Shown here: positions 9,802 through 24,320 of the stretch, piece after piece
How the letters are laid out: every line of letters begins with the position of its first letter
Numbering within the stretch: the first letter of the stretch is position 1
Translations under genes and position numbers: made by a program
The notes under the pieces: model-generated
Database searches by the model: none
What the model was told of the DNA's origin: nothing
The model's input: only the letters and a program-made list of their open reading frames with translations
Source of the DNA: Alphaproteobacteria bacterium bin52
GTDB taxonomy: Bacteria > Pseudomonadota > Alphaproteobacteria > Thalassobaculales > Thalassobaculaceae
Assembly: GCA_002238645.1 (NCBI GenBank)
Contig: MPMT01000002.1
Coordinates: 1 to 64,000 of the forward strand
Length of the DNA: 64,000 bases
Direction of reading: 5' to 3'

Positions 9802-10563
9802 GTGAACCTTGCAAGACCGCTCATCATCGCTGCCGGGCTGATCGCCCTGTGGCAGCTCGTGGTCTGGGCAAGCGGCACGCCCCCCTACATCCTGCCGGGT
9901 CCCGTCCGCGTGATCCGGTCCTGGGTCGGGAACGATACCATGATCATGGCCCACGCCGGGGTCACGCTTGCGGAAATCCTGCTGGGCCTGTTGATCGGCG
10001 CCGTATTCGGTGCCGCCGCCGCCATCGTCATGTCCCAGGCACCGGTGCTGCGGCGGTGGCTGTTGCCGGTGCTGGTGGCAAGCCAGGCGCTTCCGGTGTT
10101 CGCTCTCGCACCGCTGCTGGTCCTGTGGCTCGGCTACGGTATGGCTTCGAAGGTGGCGATGGCTGCACTCATCATCTTCTTTCCCGTCACCGCTGCCCTT
10201 TACGACGGACTGCGCCGAACCGAACCGGAATGGATCGACAGCGCGCGCACGCTCGGCTGTCACGGCATTTCCCTGCTGCTCCGCGTCCGCCTGCCGGCTG
10301 CCTTGCCCGCCCTTGCGTCAGGCATTCGGGTGGCAACCGCCGTCGCCCCGATCGGCGCCGTAGTCGGCGAATGGGTCGGGGCCAGTGCCGGGCTCGGTTA
10401 CCTGATGCTGCACGCGAACGCCCGCATGCAGGTCGACCTCATGTTCGCGGCACTGCTCACCCTCACGGTGATGGCCGTGGCACTTTACGGCGTGGTCGAC
10501 CTTGTCCTGCGCCGATCCATGCCGTGGCAGCACGGCGAGGGAGATCACCCGGATGCCGGGTGA
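9802..10563 (+). CDS. ABC transporter permease (SsuC/TauC/ThiX-like family)
   Basis: Inner-membrane permease of 253 residues with about six transmembrane segments and the binding-protein-dependent transport EAA loop (EWIDSARTLGCHGISLLLR, then LPAALPALASGIR). The start is GTG. The family imports sulfonates, taurine, nitrate or thiamine precursors. No ATPase or binding protein is next to it, so either its partners are elsewhere or it borrows them; the substrate cannot be assigned. The 3' end overlaps the convergent RatA-like gene by about 19 bp. Confidence 0.8.
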   Translation: MNLARPLIIAAGLIALWQLVVWASGTPPYILPGPVRVIRSWVGNDTMIMAHAGVTLAEILLGLLIGAVFGAAAAIVMSQAPVLRRWLLPVLVASQALPVFALAPLLVLWLGYGMASKVAMAALIIFFPVTAALYDGLRRTEPEWIDSARTLGCHGISLLLRVRLPAALPALASGIRVATAVAPIGAVVGEWVGASAGLGYLMLHANARMQVDLMFAALLTLTVMAVALYGVVDLVLRRSMPWQHGEGDHPDAG

Positions 10564-11027
10564 GTGACGCCGCCCGGAGCAGGGCCGGCGTGGCGCTGGC
10601 CGTAAATCGCGTGGGCCCGGTTCTCGAAGGCGGCGACCATGCGGTGAACCGCTTCCGTGAACAGTGTTGAGATGATCTTCTGGAGCACCATCGAACGGAA
10701 CTCGAAATCGACATGGAAATCGATCAGGCAACCGTCCGGCGTGTCGCTGAACCGCCAGTGGCTCTCCAGGTACCGGAACGGCCCTTCGGCGTAGACGACA
10801 TCGATGCGGCCTCCGGCCCGGTCCAGTGATACCCGCGACGTAAATCGTTCCCGGACCAGCCGGTAGCCGATCATCAGATCGGCAACGACCTGGGTCCCCG
10901 ATCGCGAACGCACGCGCGCTCCCACGCACCATGGCAGGAATTCGGGATAGCGGGCGACATCCGCCACCAGGTCAAACATCTGGGAACTGCGAAACGGGAT
11001 GGTTCGCTGCTCTCTGTGGCTCGGCAC
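10545..11027 (-). CDS. ratA: Coq10/RatA-like START-domain (polyketide cyclase) protein
   Basis: 160-residue START/SRPBCC protein. The family pattern is clear: SSQMFDLVADVARYPEFLPWCVGARV at the N-terminus and LIDFHVDFEFRSMVLQ followed by FTEAVHRMVAAFENRA at the C-terminus. Mitochondrial Coq10 carries ubiquinone; the E. coli relative is called RatA and has been described as a ribosome-associated toxin. In alphaproteobacteria the gene usually follows lipA, as here (12 nt after its stop). A ubiquinone-chaperone role is therefore more likely than a toxin role. The start is GTG. Confidence 0.8.
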   Translation of the reverse strand: MPSHREQRTIPFRSSQMFDLVADVARYPEFLPWCVGARVRSRSGTQVVADLMIGYRLVRERFTSRVSLDRAGGRIDVVYAEGPFRYLESHWRFSDTPDGCLIDFHVDFEFRSMVLQKIISTLFTEAVHRMVAAFENRAHAIYGQRHAGPAPGGVTHPASG

Positions 11028-11039
11028 GATCCGGGTCCG

Positions 11040-12059
11040 CTACCGATGCGTGGCCAGGCTCGCAAGCCGGACTGTGTCGCTCAACTGTTCGCCCGTCCTG
11101 GCCTGGCGGGCCGCACGCAGCCGCTCGAAATCCTCGTCGGCATGGTATGAGGAACGCGTAAGGGGCGATGCCGAGACCATCAGGAACCCCTTGCCCCTTG
11201 CGATCCGGGCCATGGCGTCGAATTCGTCGGGAGGAACGAAGCGGGCGACCGGGTGGTGCCGCCGGGTCGGCTGCAGGTACTGGCCGATGGTGAGAAAATC
11301 GATGTCGGCCGAACGCATGTCGTCCATGACCTGGCCAATCTCGTCCCTGTTCTCTCCCAGTCCGACCATGAGGCCCGACTTGGTAAACATGGTCGGGTCG
11401 CGTTCCTTCACACGGTCGAGAAGCCTGAGCGAATGGTAATAGCGTGCGCCCGGCCGCACGCCCGGGTAGAGGCGAGGGACTGTCTCCAGGTTGTGGTTGA
11501 AGACGTCGGGACGGGCGTCGATCACCCGTTCGAGTGCTCCGTCCTTGCGCAGGAAGTCCGGCGTGAGGATCTCGATGGTCGTTCCGGGAGAGAGCCGGCG
11601 GATTTCCCGGATCGTATGCGCGAAGTGATCCGCCCCGCCATCGTCGAGATCGTCCCGGTCGACCGAGGTGACCACCACGTGGGCAAGGCCGAGTTCCGAT
11701 ACCGCCGCACCGGTATTGGTCGGTTCCATCGGATCGAGCGGTCGCGGCAGACCGGTGGCGACGTTGCAGAAGCCGCAGGCCCGGGTACAGATGGCGCCCA
11801 TGATCATGAAGGTGGCGTGGCGCTTCGCCCAGCACTCGCCAATGTTCGGACAGGCCGCCTCCTCGCATACCGTGTGCAGGTTGCGGCTGCGGACCAGTTC
11901 GCGGGTCTGGTGGTACTGCGGCGATGTCGGCGCCTTGACCCGGATCCAGGACGGTTTGCGCGGGATCGGGTGTTCCTGCCTGTTGGCCTTTTCGGGATGG
12001 CGTGCCGCTCCGGTCGGGGTTCCCGAGGCAGTCAGCGTGATGTCCGGTTCCGCACCCAT
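11040..12059 (-). CDS. lipA: Lipoyl synthase
   Basis: Radical-SAM enzyme that inserts two sulfurs into octanoyl groups on lipoyl domains, such as those of the PDH subunits encoded just upstream. It has 339 residues from ATG. The auxiliary cluster cysteines are C65, C70 and C76 ([12 protein letters not shown]) and the SAM cluster cysteines C91, C95 and C98 (CTRACGFC). The start overlaps the lpd stop by 1 nt (TGATG), which argues for coupled expression with the complex it modifies. A much longer frame continues into lpd and is spurious. Confidence 0.96.
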   Translation of the reverse strand: MGAEPDITLTASGTPTGAARHPEKANRQEHPIPRKPSWIRVKAPTSPQYHQTRELVRSRNLHTVCEEAACPNIGECWAKRHATFMIMGAICTRACGFCNVATGLPRPLDPMEPTNTGAAVSELGLAHVVVTSVDRDDLDDGGADHFAHTIREIRRLSPGTTIEILTPDFLRKDGALERVIDARPDVFNHNLETVPRLYPGVRPGARYYHSLRLLDRVKERDPTMFTKSGLMVGLGENRDEIGQVMDDMRSADIDFLTIGQYLQPTRRHHPVARFVPPDEFDAMARIARGKGFLMVSASPLTRSSYHADEDFERLRAARQARTGEQLSDTVRLASLATHR

Positions 12060-13471
12060 CAGAAGTGGAGCGCCCGGCCGTAGGCATCCAGCACCGACTC
12101 GTGCATCATCTCCGAGAGTGTCGGATGCGGAAACACCGTGTTCATCAGTTCGGCCTCTGTGGTCTCGAGCGTACGGGCAACGGCGTAGCCGTGGATCAGT
12201 TCGGTAACCTCGGCACCGATCATGTGCGCGCCGAGCAATTCGCCGGTCGCAGCATCGAACACGGTCTTCACCAGCCCCTCGGGCTCGCCGAGTGCAATAG
12301 CCTTGCCGTTGCCGATGAACGGGAACCGGCCGACCTTGACCTCCCTGCCGCTGCTCCTGGCGGCCGCCTCGGTCATCCCGACGCTCGCCACTTGGGGCCG
12401 GCAGTAGGTACATCCCGGGATGGTACTGGGATCCAGCGGGTGGACGTTACCGGTACCGGCGATCGCTTCAACGCACAGCACGCCCTCGTGGCTTGCCTTG
12501 TGGGCCAGCCACGGCGGTCCGGTGAGGTCGCCGATTGCCCGGACTCCCGGCTCCCCGGTCCGGCACCATTCGTCGATCACCACGTGGCCGCGATCGACAC
12601 TGACCGCGGTCGCCTCCAGTCCAAGATCCTCCACATTCCCGGTAATTCCGACGGCGAGGATCACCTTCTCGACATTGAAGTCGCGGGTCCCCGCCCGGTC
12701 CTCAACCGTGACCCGGGCGCCCTCGGCACGGGCCGAGACCCCGGTGACTCGTGCCGCGGTGAGTATCGTCATCCCCCTGGAAGTGAACGCCTTGTGCGCG
12801 CTCTCGGAAATCTCCTCGTCCTCGACCGGCAGGATGCGGTCAAGTACCTCCACCACCGTGACCTCGGCTCCAAGGTCGGAATAGAAGCTGGCGAACTCGA
12901 TGCCAATCGCTCCCGACCCGATCACGAGGACCGATGCCGGCAGGGTGTCCGGTACCATGGCTTCGCGATAGGTCCAGACGGTGGTCCCGTCCGGTTCGAT
13001 CCCGGGCAGGGTCCGCGCCCTTGCCCCGGTTGCCAGGATGACGTGGGCTGCGTCGAACTCGCCCAGCGCAGCACCGTCGCGTTCGACCGACACCAGGCGG
13101 CGGCCGTTCCGGGTTCCGGCGAGCCGTCCGCGCCCGTCGATCACCGCGACACCGTTCTTGCGCAGCAGATGCGCGACACCGCCTGACAGCTGCCGCGCCA
13201 CGGTGCGCGACCGGGCCACGACCCTGTCCATGTCGAACGAGATCTCGCCGACCGAGATTCCGTAGCCGTCGAGATTATGCAGCAGGTGATGGATTTCCGA
13301 GGCGCGCAGAAGTGCCTTGGTAGGGATACATCCCCAGTTGAGGCAGATGCCGCCCAGGTGCGCCTCCTCGACGACGGCGCAGCGAAGCCCGAGCTGCGCA
13401 GCCCTGATGGCGGCGACATAGCCGCCCGGGCCACCGCCGATTACGATGATGTCATGGCTGGTGTCCGACAT
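12059..13471 (-). CDS. lpd: Dihydrolipoyl dehydrogenase (E3)
   Basis: FAD enzyme that reoxidises dihydrolipoyl groups with NAD+. It has 470 residues from ATG ([17 protein letters not shown]); an in-frame GTG 15 nt upstream is an alternative. It shows the FAD dinucleotide fold at the N-terminus, the redox-active disulfide [11 protein letters not shown] (C43/C48), a second GxGxxG for NAD ([15 protein letters not shown]) and the catalytic His in HPHPTLSE near the C-terminus. It lies 18 nt after pdhC in the PDH operon, so it is probably the PDH-dedicated E3. Confidence 0.96.
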   Translation of the reverse strand: MSDTSHDIIVIGGGPGGYVAAIRAAQLGLRCAVVEEAHLGGICLNWGCIPTKALLRASEIHHLLHNLDGYGISVGEISFDMDRVVARSRTVARQLSGGVAHLLRKNGVAVIDGRGRLAGTRNGRRLVSVERDGAALGEFDAAHVILATGARARTLPGIEPDGTTVWTYREAMVPDTLPASVLVIGSGAIGIEFASFYSDLGAEVTVVEVLDRILPVEDEEISESAHKAFTSRGMTILTAARVTGVSARAEGARVTVEDRAGTRDFNVEKVILAVGITGNVEDLGLEATAVSVDRGHVVIDEWCRTGEPGVRAIGDLTGPPWLAHKASHEGVLCVEAIAGTGNVHPLDPSTIPGCTYCRPQVASVGMTEAAARSSGREVKVGRFPFIGNGKAIALGEPEGLVKTVFDAATGELLGAHMIGAEVTELIHGYAVARTLETTEAELMNTVFPHPTLSEMMHESVLDAYGRALHF

Positions 13472-13489
13472 GTCCGTCCGCCCCACCGG

Positions 13490-14752
13490 TCACAGCAGCA
13501 TCAGCAGCGGGTCCTCGACCAGCCGCTTGAAGGCCGCCAGCAGGCGGGCGCCGACCGCCCCGTCAACAACCCGATGATCGACCGACAGCGTGCAAGTCAT
13601 CACCGTGGCGATTGCCAGTGCATCATCGCGCACGACCGGGCGCTTGCTCCCTTCGCCAACGGCAAGGATTGCACCCTGCGGCGGGTTGATGACGGCGGCG
13701 AATTCCCGCACCCCGTACATGCCGAGGTTCGATATCGAGAAGGTCCCGCCCTGGTATTCCTCGGGAGCGAGCTTGCCATCGCGGGCCCGGGCAGCGAGTT
13801 CCTTCATTTCGGCAGCGATCTGTGCGAGGCCCTTGTGCTGGGCGTTCCGGATGACCGGAGTGATCAGTCCACCGTCGATCGCCACGGCGACCGAGATGTC
13901 GACCGAACCGTAGACGCGGGTCGCGTCCTCGCTCCATGAGGCGTTCGCTTCCGGAACCTGGGCAAGTGCGAGGGCCGCGGCGCGAATGACCATGTCGTTG
14001 ACCGAAATCCGTGCGGTATCGTCGAGACGCGCGTTGAGAGTCCGGCGAACCTCCAGCAGGGCGTCAAGCTCGCAATCCATCGACAGGTAGAAATGCGGTG
14101 CGGTCTGTTTCGATTCGGCAAGCCGGCGCGCAATCACCTTGCGCATGGTGGAATTCGGCCGATCCTCGTACTGCGCCGTTGCAGGCGGCGCCGGCGGAGC
14201 GGCAGCCGCGACCGGCGCCGGGGAGATCGGGGCCGACGGCTGCGGTCGCTCGCTGGTTGCGGCGATGGCAGCCTCGATGTCGACCTTGACGACCCGGCCG
14301 TTCGGACCCGTGCCGCTGATGGCCGCCAGTTCGAGACCGGCCTGGTGTGCCATGCGCCGGGCAAGCGGACTCGCAAAGACGCGCTCGCCGTCCCGGGGCG
14401 GCGCGGCTGGTGTTGCCGTCGCCGGCTTCGGCGCGTCAGGCGGTGGCACGGTGGCCGGCGGTGGCGCAGCCGCTGGCAGGGAGACCGCGTCGAGCACCTC
14501 GTCTCCCTCTCCTTCCTCGAGCAGCAGCGCGATCAGGGTATTCACGGCCACGCTCTCGGTACCGGCGGCCACCAGGATACGTCCCATGGTACCGTCGTCG
14601 ACCGCCTCGATTTCCATGGTTGCTTTGTCGGTCTCGATTTCCGCCATCACATCGCCCGCCTGGACCGGATCGCCGGGCTGACGGTGCCAGGCAACGATCT
14701 TGCCCTCTGTCATGGTCGGGGAGAGCGCGGGCATGAGGATCTGGATCGGCAT
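13490..14752 (-). CDS. pdhC: Pyruvate dehydrogenase complex dihydrolipoyl acetyltransferase (E2)
   Basis: Transfers acetyl from lipoate to CoA and forms the complex core. It has 420 residues from ATG. The order is a lipoyl domain (residues 1-80, lysine in ETDKATMEI), a Pro/Ala linker, a peripheral-subunit-binding domain (FASPLARRMAHQAGLELAAISGTGPNGRV) and a catalytic domain ending in DHRVVDGAVGARLL. There is a single lipoyl domain here; a second one sits on PdhB. A longer frame extends about 65 residues upstream into pdhB and is rejected because the lipoyl domain starts at this ATG. Confidence 0.95.
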   Translation of the reverse strand: MPIQILMPALSPTMTEGKIVAWHRQPGDPVQAGDVMAEIETDKATMEIEAVDDGTMGRILVAAGTESVAVNTLIALLLEEGEGDEVLDAVSLPAAAPPPATVPPPDAPKPATATPAAPPRDGERVFASPLARRMAHQAGLELAAISGTGPNGRVVKVDIEAAIAATSERPQPSAPISPAPVAAAAPPAPPATAQYEDRPNSTMRKVIARRLAESKQTAPHFYLSMDCELDALLEVRRTLNARLDDTARISVNDMVIRAAALALAQVPEANASWSEDATRVYGSVDISVAVAIDGGLITPVIRNAQHKGLAQIAAEMKELAARARDGKLAPEEYQGGTFSISNLGMYGVREFAAVINPPQGAILAVGEGSKRPVVRDDALAIATVMTCTLSVDHRVVDGAVGARLLAAFKRLVEDPLLMLL

Positions 14753-14763
14753 GGCTCTTTCTC

Positions 14764-16104
14764 TCAGGACCTGTAGCAGACTTCGCGGGCCACTGCCGCG
14801 ATATCCTCTGCGCCCGGCAGGGCAAGCTGTTCCAGGTTGGCCGCGTACGGCATCGGCACATCGGCCCCTGTCACCCGCCTGACCGGCGCGTCGAGCCAGT
14901 CGAAGGCCTCTTCCATGACACGTGCGGCAAGTTCGGCCCCGATCCCGCACGCGGGCCAGCCTTCCTCCACCGAGACGATTCGATTGGTGCGCCGAACGGA
15001 CGCGACAACCGTGTCGATATCCAGCGGCCGCAGCGTCCGGAGGTTGACCACCTCCGCCCCGATGCCGTCGGCAGCCAGCAGATCTGCCGCCTCCAGTGCC
15101 TTTCCGACCATGATCGAAAACGCCGTTATGGTGACGTCAGAGCCCGGCAGTACCACGTGGGCCTTGCCGATGGGAACCACGAAGTCGGGGTCGACCGGTA
15201 CTTCGAAGCTGCGACCGTAGAGCACCTCGTTCTCGAGCACAATCACCGGGTTGGGATCACGGATCGCCGACTTGAGCAGGCCCTTGGCATCGGCGCCGGA
15301 CCAGGGCGCGACCACCTTGAGGCCCGGGCAGTGGGCGTACCAGCTCGAATAGTCCTGCGAATGCTGGGCGGCGACGCGTGCCGCCGCACCGTTCGGGCCG
15401 CGGAAGACGATCGGGCATCCCATCTGGCCGCCTGACATGTACAGCGTCTTGGCGGCGGAGTTGATGATGTGATCCATCGCCTGCATGGCGAAATTGAAGG
15501 TCATGAATTCGACGACGGGCCTCAGGCCGCCAAAGGCGGCGCCGACTCCGAGACCGGCGAACCCGTGCTCGGTGATCGGAGTATCGATCACACGCCTGTC
15601 ACCGAACTGCTGCAGCAGGCCCTGGGTGACCTTGTAGGCCCCCTGGTATTCCGCAACCTCCTCGCCCATGACGAAGACCCGTTCGTCGGCGAGCATTTCT
15701 TCCGCCATGGCGTCGCGCAGAGCCTCGCGCACTGTCTGCAACCGGGTCTCGCCAGGTTCTCGTTTGGCATCGACGGAAGCCATGACGGCCGGTTCCGGCC
15801 GGGCCGGCGTGACCGATGCGGGCACAGGCGGCAGCGGCTGCTCGAGTGCGGTCTCCTCCTCGCCTTCGGCCAGCAGGAGGCAGATCGGGGTGTTGACGGC
15901 AATGTTCTCGCTGCCGGCCGGCACCAGGATGCGGCCGAGCACCCCCTCGTCGACGGCTTCCAGCTCCATGGTCGCCTTGTCCGTCTCGATCTCCGCGATC
16001 ACGTCGCCCGGAATGACCTGGTCCCCGGGCTGCCGGTGCCAGGCGACGATCGTGCCTTCCGTCATGGTCGGCGAGAGCGCCGGCATCAGTATCTGCGTGG
16101 CCAC
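14764..16104 (-). CDS. pdhB: Pyruvate dehydrogenase E1 beta subunit with N-terminal lipoyl domain
   Basis: Beta half of the thiamine-diphosphate E1. It has 446 residues with two parts: a complete lipoyl domain (residues 1-80, ETDKATMEL) joined by a Pro/Ala linker to the E1-beta fold (from about 120: [32 protein letters not shown]). Lipoylated E1-beta is known from alphaproteobacteria and supports the assignment of the organism. The start is GTG. The lipoyl part is very similar to that of pdhC next door. The gene is followed by pdhC after 11 nt. Confidence 0.95.
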   Translation of the reverse strand: MATQILMPALSPTMTEGTIVAWHRQPGDQVIPGDVIAEIETDKATMELEAVDEGVLGRILVPAGSENIAVNTPICLLLAEGEEETALEQPLPPVPASVTPARPEPAVMASVDAKREPGETRLQTVREALRDAMAEEMLADERVFVMGEEVAEYQGAYKVTQGLLQQFGDRRVIDTPITEHGFAGLGVGAAFGGLRPVVEFMTFNFAMQAMDHIINSAAKTLYMSGGQMGCPIVFRGPNGAAARVAAQHSQDYSSWYAHCPGLKVVAPWSGADAKGLLKSAIRDPNPVIVLENEVLYGRSFEVPVDPDFVVPIGKAHVVLPGSDVTITAFSIMVGKALEAADLLAADGIGAEVVNLRTLRPLDIDTVVASVRRTNRIVSVEEGWPACGIGAELAARVMEEAFDWLDAPVRRVTGADVPMPYAANLEQLALPGAEDIAAVAREVCYRS

Positions 16105-16128
16105 CTTCTCTGCCTCCCCGGGGACGCT

Positions 16129-17148
16129 TCAGTCCTGGACCAGAATGTCGGTAAAGAGTTCCGCCGGATCGGGTTCCGGGCTTGACTGGGCAAAATCGAC
16201 GGCGTCTGTCACTACGGCACGAATTTCGCGATCGATCGCCTTGAGGTCGCCGTCGCTGACCCCCGCCCTGGCGAGACGCTGGCGGGCGTTGTCGATCGGG
16301 TCATGTTCCTGGCGCATCCTCTGCACCTCGTCCTTGGTCCTGTACTTGGCCGGGTCGGACATGGAATGGCCCCGGTACCGATAGGTCTTCATCTCGAGAA
16401 TGTAGGGGCCCTTGCCGGAAGAGGCGTGCGCAATTGCCTTCCTGCCGGCGTCGCGCACCGCAATGACGTCCATACCGTCCACTTCCGTGCCGGGAATACC
16501 GTAGGCCGCGCCGCGTTCCGCCAGGGCTCCCCCGGCCGCCGCCCGGTTGACCGAGGTGCCCATGCCGTACTTGTTGTTCTCGATGATGTAGATGCACGGC
16601 AACTGCCACAGCGCCGCCATGTTGAAACTCTCGTAGACCTGTCCCTGGTTGACCGCGCCGTCACCGAGATAGGTCAGGCTGACCGAGGTTTCGCCACGGT
16701 ACTTGTGGGCAAATGCCAGCCCGGTTCCAATCGGGACCTGTGCCGCAACAATGCCGTGTCCGCCGAAGAAGTTCTTCTCCCGGCTGAACATGTGCATGCT
16801 GCCACCCTTGCCCTTGGAATATCCGCCGACACGTCCGGTCAGTTCGGCCATGACCCCGCGGGGCTCCATGCCGCAGGCGAGCATGTGGCCGTGGTCCCGG
16901 TAGCTGGTGACCACACTGGAACCTTCCTCGACCGCTGCCTGCATGCCGACCACCACCGCTTCCTGTCCGATGTAGAGGTGACAGAAACCGCCGATCAGCC
17001 CCATGCCGTACATCTGCCCGGCCTTTTCCTCGAAGCGGCGGATCAGCAGCATCATGCGGTACAGCTTGAGCAACTCCTCCCGCGACACCCTGGCGGTTCG
17101 CCGGGGCCTCGTTGTGCGGCCGGCTGTCCTGGTGGCTGATCTCGCCAT
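16129..17148 (-). CDS. pdhA: Pyruvate dehydrogenase E1 alpha subunit
   Basis: Thiamine-diphosphate-binding half of E1. It has 339 residues from ATG (MARSATRTAGRTTR) with CCGGAG upstream; a longer frame adds 35 residues and was not used. It carries the pattern RRFEEKAGQMYGMGLIGGFCHLY, GGKGGSMHMFS-like KGKGGSMHMFS, and the diphosphate motif GDGAVNQGQVYESFNMA ending in ENN. The regulatory-loop sequence YRYRGHSMSDP is conserved. It is the first gene of the operon pdhA-pdhB-pdhC-lpd-lipA-ratA. Confidence 0.96.
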   Translation of the reverse strand: MARSATRTAGRTTRPRRTARVSREELLKLYRMMLLIRRFEEKAGQMYGMGLIGGFCHLYIGQEAVVVGMQAAVEEGSSVVTSYRDHGHMLACGMEPRGVMAELTGRVGGYSKGKGGSMHMFSREKNFFGGHGIVAAQVPIGTGLAFAHKYRGETSVSLTYLGDGAVNQGQVYESFNMAALWQLPCIYIIENNKYGMGTSVNRAAAGGALAERGAAYGIPGTEVDGMDVIAVRDAGRKAIAHASSGKGPYILEMKTYRYRGHSMSDPAKYRTKDEVQRMRQEHDPIDNARQRLARAGVSDGDLKAIDREIRAVVTDAVDFAQSSPEPDPAELFTDILVQD

Positions 17149-17325
17149 GACATGCTCCGGATCTCTGGTCGGATGCAGGGGTGTGCTGCCCGTAACCCGG
17201 GCGGAGTCGAGGCGCATTGAACCCGAAACGCCGTGAGGATTCAAGATTTCCACGCTCCGGCGGGGCTGCGGGACCTGAGCCTCCGACCGATCCTCACCCC
17301 GCCGTTGGCGGGCATCACGGCACAG

Positions 17326-17661
17326 CTAGCCGGCCCGTTTCCCGCCTTCCGGCAGCCGGATCAGCAGCTCGTCCGCATGGGAATATCCGAGCTTCGACCG
17401 GACGAGTTCCTCGAGCAGGTCAAGGTCGAGGCTGCCTGCCCGCAACAGTGAGACCTTGTGCTCGAGCCTCTCGCGCGTGGAGCGCACACGTTCGTGCACG
17501 TCCCGGGCCTGCTCGATCCGGAAGTCGAGCGCCCGGGACGCCGACAGACCGTGCTCGCCCTCAAGGAGGTGATAGCTGAAATATGCAAGCACGCTGCAGG
17601 CAAGACACGGGCCGGCGAGGGCCCGCAGACGCTTGCGACTGTTGATGCTGATCGTCAACAC
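17326..17661 (-). CDS. FtsB/DivIC-type septum formation initiator
   Basis: Small bitopic divisome protein of 111 residues. A short basic cytoplasmic N-terminus is followed by one transmembrane segment (about residues 14-32) and a periplasmic coiled coil (IEQARDVHERVRSTRERLEHKVSLL). It ends with the family motif LDLLEELVRSKLGYSHADE. FtsB works with FtsL and FtsQ in septal wall synthesis. The location between eno and pdhA is the usual one in Gram-negative bacteria. The start is GTG. Confidence 0.85.
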   Translation of the reverse strand: MLTISINSRKRLRALAGPCLACSVLAYFSYHLLEGEHGLSASRALDFRIEQARDVHERVRSTRERLEHKVSLLRAGSLDLDLLEELVRSKLGYSHADELLIRLPEGGKRAG

Positions 17662-17731
17662 CGGTGCGGCTCCCGAATTTCTCGAGTGTCACATTAAGAA
17701 CGTACCATACCCGTTCGCGTCGGTACAGGGA

Positions 17732-22977
<5,246 letters not shown>

Positions 22978-23018
22978 TCAAAGGCGGGCCGTACCCGGCC
23001 CCGGCGCGCCGCACGCGC

Positions 23019-23330
23019 CTACTGCGAGACCGGAGCCTGTGGAACCTGCGGATCCTGGCGAGGCTCCTCGACCCGGATCTCGTCGGCGATCGAGCCACGG
23101 CGGCCCGAATCGGCAATAATCGCCAGCGCCAGGCTGGTGACGAAGAAACAGGTTGCCAAGACCGCCGTTGACCGGGTCAGCAGGTTGGCGGTGCCGCGCG
23201 CAGACATGAATCCGCCTCCTCCCCCCCCGCCGCCGATACCGAGGCCGCCGCCCTCGCTGCGCTGCAGCAGGATCACGATGACAAGGGCCGCGGCAATCAT
23301 CAGGTGAATGGCAAGCAGGACTTCGGTCAT
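23019..23330 (-). CDS. secG: Preprotein translocase subunit SecG
   Basis: Small SecYEG component of 103 residues with two hydrophobic segments (LLAIHLMIAAALVIVILLQ and RSTAVLATCFFVTSLALAIIA) linked by a glycine-rich loop with QRSEGGGLGIGGG, the SecG hallmark. The start is ATG. The gene has an 8-base cytosine run on the plus strand at 23221-23228 coding for part of the glycine stretch. It is followed by pyrG in the same direction. Confidence 0.92.
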   Translation of the reverse strand: MTEVLLAIHLMIAAALVIVILLQRSEGGGLGIGGGGGGGGFMSARGTANLLTRSTAVLATCFFVTSLALAIIADSGRRGSIADEIRVEEPRQDPQVPQAPVSQ

Positions 23331-23428
23331 CTCGAGCCGGTTCTGTCTCTGGCACTATGGCAGTGCGTGGAGTATGTACCCGTGCCGGTCAGGCGAATCC
23401 AGCAGATTCGCCCGCTTCCGTCATCCGT

Positions 23429-24160
23429 TCAGACAGCCCGGGCGATCGCGAGGAAGTCCTCCGCCACCAGGCTCGCCCCGCCCACCAGTGCACCGTTCAC
23501 CCCGTCGAGCGCGAGGATCTCGCGGGAGTTCTCCGGCTTGACCGAGCCACCATAGAGGATGCGGCAGCCGGCGAGGCGGTCAGAGTGCGCGCTCACCACC
23601 GATCCGGCGTGAGAATGCATGGCGGCGATGTCATCCAGCGAAGCCGCGGCGCCGGTCCCGATGGCCCACACCGGTTCGTACGCGACGACGGTGTTGCCGG
23701 TGTCGCATCCGGCGGGCAATGACCCGCGCAATTGTGTTTCCACCGTCGGGAGCGCATCGCCCCCGGCCCGCTGGTCGGCGGTCTCGCCGACACACACGAT
23801 GGCAACCATGCCCGCGTCATGGGCCGCGGATACCTTGGCCGCCACCTGCGCGTCGGTCTCGCCGTGGTTCGCGCGACGCTCCGAATGGCCCAGGATGACG
23901 TGGCTGCACCCCGCGTCGGCGAGCTGTCGGGCCGCGATATCGCCCGTATGCGCGCCCTGGCCGACCTGGTGACAGTCCTGGCCACCCAGTGCAACCGCGG
24001 AACCCGCGAGCTGCGAGGCGACCGGGACCAGCCAAACCGCCGGGGGGCAGAGTACGATTTCCGTATCCGCGGGCGCTTCCCGCGCGATGGCGCCAGCCAG
24101 GCGGATCGCCTCGCCGGCCGTCAGGTTCATCTTCCAGTTGCCGACAACAAGGGGGGTCAT
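23429..24160 (-). CDS. tpiA: Triosephosphate isomerase
   Basis: Interconverts dihydroxyacetone phosphate and glyceraldehyde 3-phosphate. It has 243 residues from ATG (MTPLVVGNWKMN). Catalytic Lys10 is in NWKMN, His92 in ILGHSERR, the glutamate in VVAYEPVWAIGTG, and the phosphate loop in ILYGGSVKPEN. A frame reaching to 24820 overlaps the divergent ppiD-like gene and is spurious. tpiA and the ppiD-like gene share a short divergent promoter region (24161-24320). Confidence 0.96.
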   Translation of the reverse strand: MTPLVVGNWKMNLTAGEAIRLAGAIAREAPADTEIVLCPPAVWLVPVASQLAGSAVALGGQDCHQVGQGAHTGDIAARQLADAGCSHVILGHSERRANHGETDAQVAAKVSAAHDAGMVAIVCVGETADQRAGGDALPTVETQLRGSLPAGCDTGNTVVAYEPVWAIGTGAAASLDDIAAMHSHAGSVVSAHSDRLAGCRILYGGSVKPENSREILALDGVNGALVGGASLVAEDFLAIARAV

Positions 24161-24320
24161 GCCGCGTGATGCTCCGGCCGTGAACTGTGCCGGCGCCTTC
24201 CTAGCACGTCGGGCAAGCGCAGGCACGGAGATGCGTGTTGCCGCGGCAATCCCCGTGCCACTAGTATGCGCCGCGCCCGCGGACCCCCGTACCATCCAGG
24301 CCGGAAGGACCCCGTCCCCG

